Notes: a model not told the origin generated them from the letters alone. Shown: positions 1 through 5,281, counted from the first letter of the stretch. The stretch is 6,124 nucleotides of DNA from RGIG2560 sp964418385 (GCA_964418385.1 CAYQLH010000056.1:1-6124); one strand, 5' to 3'. A program made the numbers and translations.

Positions 1-2
1 TG

Positions 3-362
3 TGGTTTAAAGAATTAAACGGCATCGGCGATACGCCTGCCAATCTAGAAGCGGCAGCGGCTGGTGAGAACTACGAGTGGACGGATATGTACGAAAACTT
101 TGCTAAAACGGCAGAAAAAGAAGGTTTCCCAGAGCTGGCGGCGAAATTTCGCGGCGTGGGTGCGATTGAAAAACGCCATGAACAACGTTATCGCAAGCTC
201 CTGACAAACGTACAAAAGGGAGAAGTTTTCCAACGCGGTGAGGTAAAAATTTGGGAGTGTCGCAATTGTGGTCACATCGTTGTGGGCACGAGCGCACCTA
301 AAGTTTGCCCAATTTGCGCCCATCCTCAGTCATTTTTTGAGATTTCAGCCGAAAACTTTTAG
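3..362 (+). CDS. Rubrerythrin, C-terminal part (5' end outside window)
   Basis: This is the last 119 codons of a rubrerythrin, a cytoplasmic non-haem di-iron protein that reduces hydrogen peroxide in anaerobes and microaerophiles. The frame is open from base 3, so the true start lies to the left. What is seen: the second half of the four-helix ferritin-like domain, with the family pattern EAAAAGENYEW (about 48-80) and a di-iron ligand pair E-K-R-H at 168-179. A short rubredoxin-like domain follows, with Cys-Arg-Asn-Cys at 258-269 and Cys-Pro-Ile-Cys at 306-317, which would hold the Fe(SCys)4 centre passing electrons to the di-iron site. All four rubredoxin cysteines are present. It ends with TAG at 360-362 just before a hairpin terminator and is convergent with ftsK. 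The family assignment is secure. The electron donor cannot be told from this window. Confidence 0.95.
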   Translation, partial: WFKELNGIGDTPANLEAAAAGENYEWTDMYENFAKTAEKEGFPELAAKFRGVGAIEKRHEQRYRKLLTNVQKGEVFQRGEVKIWECRNCGHIVVGTSAPKVCPICAHPQSFFEISAENF

Positions 363-385
363 TCTGAACCAAAAAAAGAAAGACG

Positions 386-407
386 CCCCGCCGCTGGCGG
401 GGTTTTT
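386..407 (+). terminator. Rho-independent terminator after rubrerythrin
   Basis: A perfect 7-bp GC stem (CCCCGCC / GGCGGGG) with a GCT loop is followed directly by TTTTT, 23 bases after the rubrerythrin stop. On the opposite strand the same hairpin is followed by a less compact T-rich tract (371-383 read in reverse), so it may also stop ftsK transcription, whose stop codon is at 426. Forward termination is clear; the reverse function is inferred. Confidence 0.9.
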
Positions 408-425
408 GCCGTTGCTGGCACTGGA

Positions 426-2489
426 TCATAAATTGTTGGGATCAGCCAAAAACGCATTAAGCGCTTCCCGATTGACATCACGCGGCTTGGAACCGTTAGC
501 TTGACCGACGATGCCAGCCTCGCAAAGTTGATCTAAAATCCGAGCAGCACGGGCGTAACCAACTGAAAGTCGACGTTGGATCATTGAAGACGAAGCTTGA
601 TCATATTGAGCGAACATCTTGACTGCATCCACAAAAAGTGGATCGCGCTCACCGCCATCACCAGCATTACCGACGCCCTTGCTAGTGTCAGTGGCACGGA
701 ATTTGGTGGTGACATCGTCTAGATATTCTGGTTGCCAGTGTTGTGACTTGAGGAAATTGGTCAGATTGCGTGCGTCCGCGTCGCTCACCAGCGTCCCCTG
801 GATACGAATGGGTTTAGCTTGATCTGGTGGTAAATAGAGCATATCGCCGTGACCAAGCAGTTTTTCGGCGCCCACGGAATCAAGAACGACGCGCGAATCC
901 ATCACCGAAGCTACATTAAAGGCAATCCGAGTAGGAATATTGGCCTTAATCAAACCAGTGATGACATTGACCGAAGGACGCTGCGTGGCGAGAACCAGAT
1001 GAATACCTACCGCCCGCGCCATTTGTGCCAGACGCGTTACAGACTCTTCCACGTCGTTGGGCGCGAACATCATGATATCGGCGAATTCATCAATGACGAT
1101 CACAATGCGCGGCAACGGCGGAACATCGCTGAGCTCATTAAACGAGTTAATATTGCGCACCCCGTGATCGGCAAGAAGCTGATAGCGACGGTCCATTTCG
1201 GCACAGGCCCACTTGAGGGCAGAAACGACTTTTTGTGCTTCCACGATCACTGGCGTGAGCAAATGCGGAATATCTTGATACATCGTGAGTTCGACGCGTT
1301 TTGGGTCAACCAAAATCAAGCGCAGTTCCTCTGGCGAGCAGCGGAAAAGCATGGAGCAAAGGAAAGAATTGATACCCACAGATTTACCGGAACCAGTGGC
1401 GCCGGCAATCAAAACGTGTGGCATTTGAGCAATGTCGCCGACTACTTGTTTGCCATTAACGTCAATACCCATGGCGACCGCAAGCTTGGAAGGATGATCT
1501 TTCAGCGCTGGCTGGGACAGCATCTTACGCAAAGTGACAAAGGCGGCGCGACGATTTGGGACTTCCACGCCAACTAATGATTTACCGGCAATTGGGGCTT
1601 CAATGCGAATCTGGCCAGTGGGAGCCGCCAATGCCAGCGCAAGATCGGTAGCCAGGGCGGTAATCTTGGATAACTTGGTGCCCATCGCAATTTCCAGGGC
1701 ATACTGAGTCACCGAAGGTCCACGGTTGATTTCGACCACGCGAGCGCGAACACCAAATGAATCGAGAGTGTTTTCGATAATCTGCGCGTTGGCATTAATA
1801 TCACCGCGATCCGCTTCACCGCCATCTATAGCGTCGAGAAGGTCGATTGTAGGATACACCCATGGTTGACGCGCAACCGGAACATCACTGTCTGGAAATT
1901 CGGGCTCCATGACTGGTTTTTTAATATCGCCCAAAATATCAATTTTGTCATAAGTATTGATGTGTTCCAGTTTTTCATCCACCGACTCGACGTATGACTC
2001 TGGCGCCGGCGCAATTTGTTCGTTTTGAGCAAATTTTTTATCATCCAGACCGCTCATTTTTATTTCTGGTATCGCTGGCGATGCTTGCTCTTCCTCACCA
2101 ACATCGGTCGCGGCTTCATTTTGACCCACAAAGGCAACATCTTCATTTTCCTTGATAAATGGAGCCATTTTGTGCTTTAGTTCCCGTTCGGTGACCCAGA
2201 CATGCCACCAATCAGAAATGTCTTTGACGGAGATTTGCCAAAGAATAAGTTGCCCACCGATAATCAGGCATAAAAAAAACAGAAAGGCTCCGGGTCGCGT
2301 AATCCAACCAGACAATGTCTGCCAAGCGCTAGAACCGACAGTGCCGCCGGCAACCACGCAAGTAACGCCAAGAAAAAATAAGACCGTGCCCCACAAAAGT
2401 GATGGTCGTGACCAGACCCAACGTGTCTGAAAACAAATCAAACCTAAATGGAGAAAAAGGAAAGGTAAAACCAGAGCAGCCAGCCCCAA
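426..2489 (-). CDS. ftsK: DNA translocase FtsK/SpoIIIE (main reading frame, lacks first membrane helix)
   Basis: FtsK is a membrane-anchored hexameric ATPase that pumps chromosomal DNA through the closing septum. This 687-codon frame (numbered from a TTG at 2489) holds three membrane helices (about 3-20, 30-52, 67-86), a short acidic linker (about 100-205), then the alpha/beta motor: GPSVTQY near 257, Walker A GATGSGKS at 363-370, Walker B IVIVIDE at 462-468, and ATQRPSVNVITGLIKANIPT at 501-520. A winged-helix gamma domain (about 615-675, with SSSMIQRRLSVGYARAARI) would read chromosome-orientation motifs. All catalytic motifs are intact and the stop is TGA. The TTG start is doubtful: no Shine-Dalgarno lies before it, and three helices would put the motor on the wrong side of the membrane. 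The canonical four-helix protein results if this frame is joined to the one at 2485-2652 by skipping one base, giving 741 residues, a usual length for compact FtsKs. The family call is certain; the start is uncertain. Confidence 0.95.
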   Translation of the reverse strand: MGLAALVLPFLFLHLGLICFQTRWVWSRPSLLWGTVLFFLGVTCVVAGGTVGSSAWQTLSGWITRPGAFLFFLCLIIGGQLILWQISVKDISDWWHVWVTERELKHKMAPFIKENEDVAFVGQNEAATDVGEEEQASPAIPEIKMSGLDDKKFAQNEQIAPAPESYVESVDEKLEHINTYDKIDILGDIKKPVMEPEFPDSDVPVARQPWVYPTIDLLDAIDGGEADRGDINANAQIIENTLDSFGVRARVVEINRGPSVTQYALEIAMGTKLSKITALATDLALALAAPTGQIRIEAPIAGKSLVGVEVPNRRAAFVTLRKMLSQPALKDHPSKLAVAMGIDVNGKQVVGDIAQMPHVLIAGATGSGKSVGINSFLCSMLFRCSPEELRLILVDPKRVELTMYQDIPHLLTPVIVEAQKVVSALKWACAEMDRRYQLLADHGVRNINSFNELSDVPPLPRIVIVIDEFADIMMFAPNDVEESVTRLAQMARAVGIHLVLATQRPSVNVITGLIKANIPTRIAFNVASVMDSRVVLDSVGAEKLLGHGDMLYLPPDQAKPIRIQGTLVSDADARNLTNFLKSQHWQPEYLDDVTTKFRATDTSKGVGNAGDGGERDPLFVDAVKMFAQYDQASSSMIQRRLSVGYARAARILDQLCEAGIVGQANGSKPRDVNREALNAFLADPNNL

Positions 2490-2652
2490 AGCTAGTATAA
2501 AGGAACTTGTAAATCCACAAGAGCGCCGGTGTAACGCGGATAAACGAGACCATCACCACCACTGCCAGGACGCAAAAAAAGACACCGGCGACTGATGTCC
2601 AGACGTAATTATTGACAGCTTGCTTTTTTTGTTTGCGTTTCCTTCTGCGCAT
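2485..2652 (-). CDS. ftsK: N-terminal segment of FtsK in a shifted frame (frameshifted start of ftsK)
   Basis: From ATG at 2652 this frame reads a basic start (MRRRKRKQKK), then a hydrophobic helix at residues 18-38, ending FLYTSFG at residue 56. This is the normal opening of FtsK: a positive cytoplasmic tail and TM1. After TTT GGG the sequence has one extra G (2484, last of the GGGG run 2484-2487). Skipping it continues as FG-LAALVLPF in the main ftsK frame, the expected TM2 junction. Without the skip the frame drifts through low-likelihood sequence to a stop at 2329. An extended -10 promoter abuts this ATG, which supports it as the real gene start. Explanations are a sequencing or assembly indel, a true mutation, or +1 slippage on GGG-G. 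An assembly or sequencing error, or a recent mutation, is the simplest. Confidence 0.8.
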
Positions 2653-2883
2653 GTGACTATTTTACCACACTTTGGCGCAAAAACGAATGAGTTTTTAACA
2701 AAATGCATCTTTGCGATCACGAATGAAGGCACACTGGCAAATTATCAAGAAAAGACAATGTTTTTTGTAATGCTAATTGTGTTGTGTATTAAAATATATA
2801 TTTTACGGTGATTTTTTGCTGAAAAAATAGCTTCCCGAAAAGGTGTGTAAAATGCTAAAACTGTATTTTGTAAAAATAAAAAA
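2653..2883. other. AT-rich intergenic spacer without a supported gene
   Basis: This 231-bp stretch separates the terminator of the small membrane-protein gene from the ftsK start. It is visibly richer in A and T than the flanking genes, with many short A and T runs. Apart from the ftsK -10 element at its left end and the terminator T-tract at its right end I see no gene, structured RNA or clear repeat in it. Confidence 0.6.
2659..2667 (-). promoter_or_regulatory. Extended -10 promoter of ftsK, abutting the ATG
   Basis: Read on the minus strand, TGG-TAAAAT matches an extended -10 element (TGn-TATAAT with one mismatch). Only six bases (AGTCAC) separate it from the ATG at 2652, so transcription would begin at or next to the A of the ATG. 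No convincing -35 is seen at the proper distance, which is tolerated with an extended -10. Confidence 0.65.
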
Positions 2884-2902
2884 GGCGGTCACAGTGACCG
2901 CC
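2872..2902 (-). terminator. Rho-independent terminator of the small membrane-protein gene
   Basis: A perfect 9-bp inverted repeat (GGCGGTCAC / GTGACCGCC, 2884-2902, one base between the arms; in practice a 7-bp stem with a 5-base loop) lies 6 bases past the TAA at 2909-2911. On the minus strand it is followed by TTTTTTATTTTT, a typical U-tract. Confidence 0.93.
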
Positions 2903-2908
2903 ATGATT

Positions 2909-3214
2909 TTAAGCTCCTCGTCTTTTGAGTATTATCCAGGCGTCCAACAGAAAGACATGCACGATCAGGCAGACCAGCGCACTCTCTGAGCCATTGGATG
3001 CGATCAGTACTTGGATCAGAAAATGAGCCATCAGTGCCCCTTTCACCACGCCACCGCGAAACCGCTTGTTTTGGCAAGCAGCGGTAAAGCAGCTCAGGCA
3101 CACCATCAACACAATTGCAGCGCAACTCACCGAAACTTCATCTTGAACTCTGCTAAAACTTTGATGCAAAGTTAAAAAAACAGTTTTTACTTCTAACCAA
3201 ATTTGTGCCCACAT
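2909..3214 (-). CDS. Small three-helix membrane protein of unknown function (101 aa)
   Basis: I do not recognise a family with confidence. The protein has a short amphipathic N-terminal stretch (1-25), then three hydrophobic segments at about 28-47, 55-73 and 78-96. A basic loop (NKRFRGGVVK, 49-58) lies between the first two and a basic tail (LKRRGA) ends it. There are four cysteines in or near the first two helices and one in the third. The gene is well supported: a promoter with both -35 and -10, a 63-base leader, a purine-rich ribosome site 9 bases before the ATG, and a perfect terminator after the TAA. It is a single-gene unit, divergent from the Ig-like protein gene. Size, topology and the charged loop loosely resemble toxin-secretion/phage-lysis holins, but that is only a resemblance and no lysis gene is nearby. 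A small integral membrane protein is the safe call. Confidence 0.8.
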   Translation of the reverse strand: MWAQIWLEVKTVFLTLHQSFSRVQDEVSVSCAAIVLMVCLSCFTAACQNKRFRGGVVKGALMAHFLIQVLIASNGSESALVCLIVHVFLLDAWIILKRRGA

Positions 3215-3223
3215 TGCTGTGAA

Positions 3224-3230
3224 CCCCCTT
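3224..3230 (-). promoter_or_regulatory. Ribosome binding site (AAGGGGG) of the 101-aa gene
   Basis: On the minus strand AAGGGGG lies nine bases before the ATG at 3214. It fixes the start, and contrasts with ftsK and the two exported-protein genes, which have no such site. Confidence 0.7.
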
Positions 3231-3245
3231 TTAATTTAAAGAACA

Positions 3246-3265
3246 CCAGGTCGCCTGGAGACGAC
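3246..3265 (-). other. Competing small hairpins in the 5' leader of the 101-aa gene
   Basis: The leader RNA can form CCAGG-CGA-CCTGG (3246-3258) or the overlapping GTCG...CGAC pairing (3250-3265), which share bases and exclude each other. Both stems are short, so any regulatory role is speculative. Confidence 0.25.
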
Positions 3266-3284
3266 TTGCTCAAAAATCTTTCTA

Positions 3285-3313
3285 ATTATATCACAGCTGA
3301 TCATTTTTGGCAA
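3285..3313 (-). promoter_or_regulatory. Sigma-70-type promoter of the 101-aa gene
   Basis: On the minus strand, -35 TTGCCA (3308-3313), a 17-base spacer and -10 TATAAT (3285-3290) preceded by TGA, forming an extended -10 (TGTGATATAAT). The predicted start is near 3278, giving a leader of about 63 bases. Confidence 0.85.
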
Positions 3314-3326
3314 GAAAGAAGCTTGC

Positions 3327-3344
3327 TGACAATAAAACTTGTCA
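3327..3344. repeat. Inverted repeat between divergent promoters, possible operator
   Basis: TGACAA-TAAAAC-TTGTCA has perfect 6-bp arms with a 6-bp spacer. It lies between the -35 of the minus-strand promoter (3308-3313) and the -10 of the plus-strand promoter (3379-3387), a position from which a bound dimer could affect both. The outer bases GCTT (3321-3324) and AAGC (3344-3347) add partial symmetry. The function is inferred. Confidence 0.4.
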
Positions 3345-3378
3345 AGCGCTAAATTCGCCACCGGGGCTGTTTTTGATG

Positions 3379-3387
3379 TGGTATAAT
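3379..3387 (+). promoter_or_regulatory. Extended -10 promoter of the Ig-like protein gene, abutting the ATG
   Basis: TGG-TATAAT is a perfect extended -10. It ends seven bases (AGCCCTT) before the ATG at 3395, so the transcript should start at or beside the ATG. No -35 is evident at the proper distance and there is no Shine-Dalgarno. Confidence 0.8.
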
Positions 3388-3394
3388 AGCCCTT

Positions 3395-3919
3395 ATGAAA
3401 GGTTGGCAAGAGTACGCGATCGTGGTGATTTTGGGACTTTTGGTATCATTTGGAGTGACAGCTTTTCTTTTTATCCGTAGCGATCGCAATCCAACAGCTT
3501 TGCCCACGCCAGTGCCACTGCCGGTTTCTCCAGAGCCAGTCACAACGTTGCCAGAAAAGCAAACAGCGCCGATTATTTTAACTTCACCGGAAGATGAGAC
3601 GGTTTTTGATAATAAAGCCATCACGATTGCTGGCGAGGCTTCACCTGAAGCCCTGGTGGTAGTTTTCGTCAACCAAAAAAACTTCGTGCTAGAAGCCAAT
3701 AAAAACGGCGATTTTACGCTTGACGTGAATCTGGAATCCGGCAGTAATGCCATCAGGGCGATCATGATAGACGATGCGGGAAACACGTTTAGCGATGAAC
3801 GTCTAGTGGTGTATACCAATAAATCTCTGGAAGAAATTTTGTTAACACAGGAAGAATTTGAAGAAATGTTACAAGAAAAAGATACCTCGCCAGATGAAAA
3901 AGAAACGGAAACCTCCTGA
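3395..3919 (+). CDS. Membrane-anchored Ig-like (glucodextranase B-type) domain protein, 174 aa
   Basis: This is probably a cell-envelope protein with one N-terminal membrane anchor and an extracytoplasmic beta-sandwich. Seen in order: a short N-terminus, a membrane helix at about 8-27 followed by IRSDR, a proline-rich linker (33-55), then an Ig-like domain (59-140). That domain has the typical bacterial pattern: I-I-L-T-S-P-E near its start, I-T-I-A-G-E-A-S-P, N-K-N-G-D-F-T-L-D-V-N-L, G-S-N-A-I, D-D-A-G-N and a final L-V-V-Y strand. This layout is common in bacterial Ig folds such as glucodextranase domain B. A strongly acidic, probably helical tail (144-174) follows, rich in Glu. No catalytic motif is visible, so binding or a structural role is more likely than enzyme activity. 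The ATG is set by the extended -10 just upstream; there is no Shine-Dalgarno. It is monocistronic or runs weakly into the next gene, which has its own promoter. Confidence 0.85.
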   Translation: MKGWQEYAIVVILGLLVSFGVTAFLFIRSDRNPTALPTPVPLPVSPEPVTTLPEKQTAPIILTSPEDETVFDNKAITIAGEASPEALVVVFVNQKNFVLEANKNGDFTLDVNLESGSNAIRAIMIDDAGNTFSDERLVVYTNKSLEEILLTQEEFEEMLQEKDTSPDEKETETS

Positions 3920-3926
3920 GTATAAA

Positions 3927-3938
3927 ATTTGTACAAAT
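3927..3938. repeat. 12-bp perfect palindrome ATTTGTACAAAT
   Basis: It lies 7 bases after the TGA of the Ig-like gene, with ATTATTTTTTG starting four bases further on. It could be a weak AU-rich terminator or a protein-binding site. A near-identical palindrome is at 5299-5313. There is little GC in the stem, so termination would be weak. Confidence 0.4.
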
Positions 3939-3981
3939 ATTAATTATTTTTTGATTTACGGTTGTTTTTTATGCGTTGTGC

Positions 3982-4010
3982 TTGACAAAAATCTGGTGGT
4001 ATGCTAGAAT
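3982..4010 (+). promoter_or_regulatory. Sigma-70-type promoter directly abutting the next ATG
   Basis: Consensus -35 TTGACA (3982-3987), a 17-base spacer and -10 TAGAAT (4005-4010). Only six bases (AACCGC) separate the -10 from the ATG at 4017, placing the predicted transcription start on the A of the ATG. Confidence 0.88.
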
Positions 4011-4016
4011 AACCGC

Positions 4017-4763
4017 ATGAAACAGACGAAAAGCCTGGTTTTGTTTTTTTTAGCGGTATACGCGTCTTTTTTGATGTCTGTGAGTGTGTGCGCTCAAGAA
4101 GCAAGCGATGATGCGGATTTGGAAGAAGACTCGGGCACGATCACGATTGAAAAAAAATCTGACGAACAAGAGGAATCAGCAACACAAATTTTACACAACT
4201 TAGAAAATCTGGTTAAAGACAACGATCAAAGTGAGGAAATTAAAAATCAGTATGGGGATGTCGTGAGCAAAGCACGCGGATTTATTGGTCAAGTAAGCAG
4301 TATCAAGGAAGATTCATTTAAAGTCACACGCCCAGACGGTGAAGAGCTTTTGATCGTACCAGACAAAAGCACAATGATCGTGAAAAACGGTGAGGCGACC
4401 CCGGGTAACGAAGTCACGTTGACTGAATGGTTTGAGGTGGATGATTGGTTGGTCTTGATTGGCATTCAAAACGGTGATTCCTTTGGACCGCGCCGGATTT
4501 TAATTTCTAGCGAATCACTGCTACCAAGTGAAAACTTTGTGAATCGCGGTATTATCAAACAAGCCAATCGTACCAAAGTGGACGTGCAAATTGTGGGCGA
4601 AACTGATGCGGTGGAAACATTTAATTATGCTAAGTCTACTGACTTAGTAAATAAAGATAATGAAACGATTACTTACGAAGATTTAAAACCGGGTATGCAG
4701 GTTTTAATCATTGGTGAACAAAAGGGCACGGCGAAAACGTTACAAACCTTAAGGCTAATTTAG
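4017..4763 (+). CDS. Exported protein with two DUF5666-like (OB-fold-like) repeats, 248 aa
   Basis: This is a secreted or cell-surface protein of unknown function. Residues 1-26 form a classical signal peptide: KQTK, a hydrophobic core, and cleavage predicted after VCA (26). The cysteine at 25 does not sit in a good lipobox. An acidic, low-complexity stretch (27-80) follows. Two repeats then match each other: RGFIGQVSSI (87-96) with RGIIKQANRT (177-186), KST at 117-119 with KST at 206-208, and WLVLIGIQNGDSFGPRRILI with QVLIIGEQKGTAKTLQTLRLI. Each has the DUF5666 look, where a short beta domain ends in a 'G..V.V.G....g...A..I' pattern, thought to be OB-fold-like. No active-site residues are known for this family. 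The start is set by the promoter six bases upstream, and there is no Shine-Dalgarno. No terminator is seen after the TAG, so some read-through into the 111-residue gene is likely. Confidence 0.85.
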   Translation: MKQTKSLVLFFLAVYASFLMSVSVCAQEASDDADLEEDSGTITIEKKSDEQEESATQILHNLENLVKDNDQSEEIKNQYGDVVSKARGFIGQVSSIKEDSFKVTRPDGEELLIVPDKSTMIVKNGEATPGNEVTLTEWFEVDDWLVLIGIQNGDSFGPRRILISSESLLPSENFVNRGIIKQANRTKVDVQIVGETDAVETFNYAKSTDLVNKDNETITYEDLKPGMQVLIIGEQKGTAKTLQTLRLI

Positions 4764-4792
4764 CAAACACAAAATTTAGTAGATAGAGAGAA

Positions 4793-4820
4793 TTGATTTC
4801 ACCAGTCTTTGTGATATAAT
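4793..4820 (+). promoter_or_regulatory. Sigma-70-type promoter of the 111-aa gene
   Basis: -35 TTGATT (4793-4798), a 16-base spacer and -10 TATAAT (4815-4820) preceded by TGA, again forming TGTGATATAAT. The predicted start near 4827 gives a leader of about 53 bases, unlike the two genes just upstream. Confidence 0.85.
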
Positions 4821-4865
4821 ATGTGCTAGTGGGAGGATAAGGTTCTGTAAAATGCGAGCATATTT

Positions 4866-4875
4866 GGGAGGTGAT
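4866..4875 (+). promoter_or_regulatory. Strong Shine-Dalgarno deciding the start at 4880
   Basis: GGGAGGTGAT matches the anti-Shine-Dalgarno end of 16S rRNA over nine or more bases. GGAGG lies eight bases before the ATG at 4880, which favours that codon over the overlapping in-frame GTG at 4871 and ATG at 4874. Confidence 0.85.
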
Positions 4876-4879
4876 GCTC

Positions 4880-5215
4880 ATGTTTGTGATCAATCGCAAA
4901 GTTTTGTTTCCTGACGAATGCTTGAGACAAGTGGTGGATCGTAACGAGTTAGGCAAAACAATTCTCGAAGCCGGGCGCGCAGTGACTTTTATCGCTACGG
5001 GCTTGGAGCAAGCGATCCTATGCCAAATTATGGGTATCAATGATGGTTATCATTACACAGGGTCGGCGTGTCAATTGCCCGAGTTTTTACCAGATGACGA
5101 GGTGCTAGTCATTGACTTGGACGGCAAGTCGTACCTGTATAAGGTCCATCCGAGTTTCGGGACGCCGCGTTTAGCGTCACCAGCAACTCACGAAAAGAAC
5201 CTCATCCTACCATGA
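4880..5215 (+). CDS. Uncharacterised soluble protein, 111 aa
   Basis: I do not recognise this protein. No signal peptide or membrane helix is visible, so it is probably cytoplasmic. It begins MFVINRKVLFP, has a helix-like central part (ATGLEQAILCQIMGI, 39-53), then GYHYTG (56-61), and a beta-rich part with DDEVLVIDLDGKSYLYKV (72-89). The last 20 residues are rich in Pro and Thr/Ser and look disordered. The order 'small helix, glycine, then a strand of form DD-E-V-L-V-I-D-L' distantly recalls the DUF1874 (STIV B116-like) fold, but I cannot support that by sequence alone. The gene has its own strong promoter, a leader of about 53 bases, a near-perfect Shine-Dalgarno and a GNRA-loop terminator two bases after its TGA, so it is probably well expressed. 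An in-frame GTG (4871) and ATG (4874) upstream overlap the Shine-Dalgarno and are poor start choices. Confidence 0.82.
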   Translation: MFVINRKVLFPDECLRQVVDRNELGKTILEAGRAVTFIATGLEQAILCQIMGINDGYHYTGSACQLPEFLPDDEVLVIDLDGKSYLYKVHPSFGTPRLASPATHEKNLILP

Positions 5216-5216
5216 C

Positions 5217-5239
5217 GGGTCCGCAAGGACCCTTTTTTT
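5217..5239 (+). terminator. Rho-independent terminator of the 111-aa gene
   Basis: A 6-bp stem GGGTCC / GGACCC closed by a GCAA (GNRA) tetraloop, followed by seven Ts. It starts two bases after the TGA. Confidence 0.93.
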
Positions 5240-5251
5240 GCGCACAAATAC

Positions 5252-5281
5252 CAATGCTGCACGTGTAGCATTGCGTTTTTT
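5252..5281 (+). terminator. Second hairpin with T-run, back-up terminator
   Basis: CAATGCT / AGCATTG forms a 7-bp stem around an 8-base segment holding the palindrome CACGTG, followed by CG and TTTTTT. It comes 12 bases after the first terminator's T-run and would catch read-through. Confidence 0.7.

Noticed and set aside
849..1577. Long open frame of 242 codons on the plus strand
   Set aside because: It lies wholly antisense to the conserved motor domain of ftsK, has no domain-like pattern, and its openness follows from the codon use of the real gene.
2329..2484. Continuation of the frame that starts at 2652 as an independent 107-residue protein
   Set aside because: After residue 56 the sequence loses membrane-protein character and overlaps the well-conserved start of the ftsK main frame; a frameshifted ftsK explains both frames better.
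2620..2811. 63-codon plus-strand frame with a hydrophobic end in the AT-rich spacer
   Set aside because: It overlaps the ftsK start antisense, begins with a non-ATG codon, and has no ribosome site or conserved pattern.
3339..3344. TTGTCA as -35 box for the Ig-like gene promoter
   Set aside because: It lies 37 bases from the -10 box, far beyond the usual 16-18; the extended -10 is enough to explain the promoter.
3349..3936. 195-codon minus-strand frame rich in Ser and Thr
   Set aside because: It is the antisense shadow of the Ig-like protein gene, which has a membrane helix, a domain pattern and its own promoter.
4076..4094. Lipoprotein lipobox in the signal peptide of the DUF5666-like protein
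   Set aside because: The residues before Cys25 are V-S-V, with valine at the position that needs Gly, Ala or Ser; cleavage after VCA by signal peptidase I fits better.
4708..5040. 110-codon minus-strand frame
   Set aside because: It spans the end of one plus-strand gene, a plus-strand promoter and the start of the next, all of which are well supported; it has no start signals of its own.
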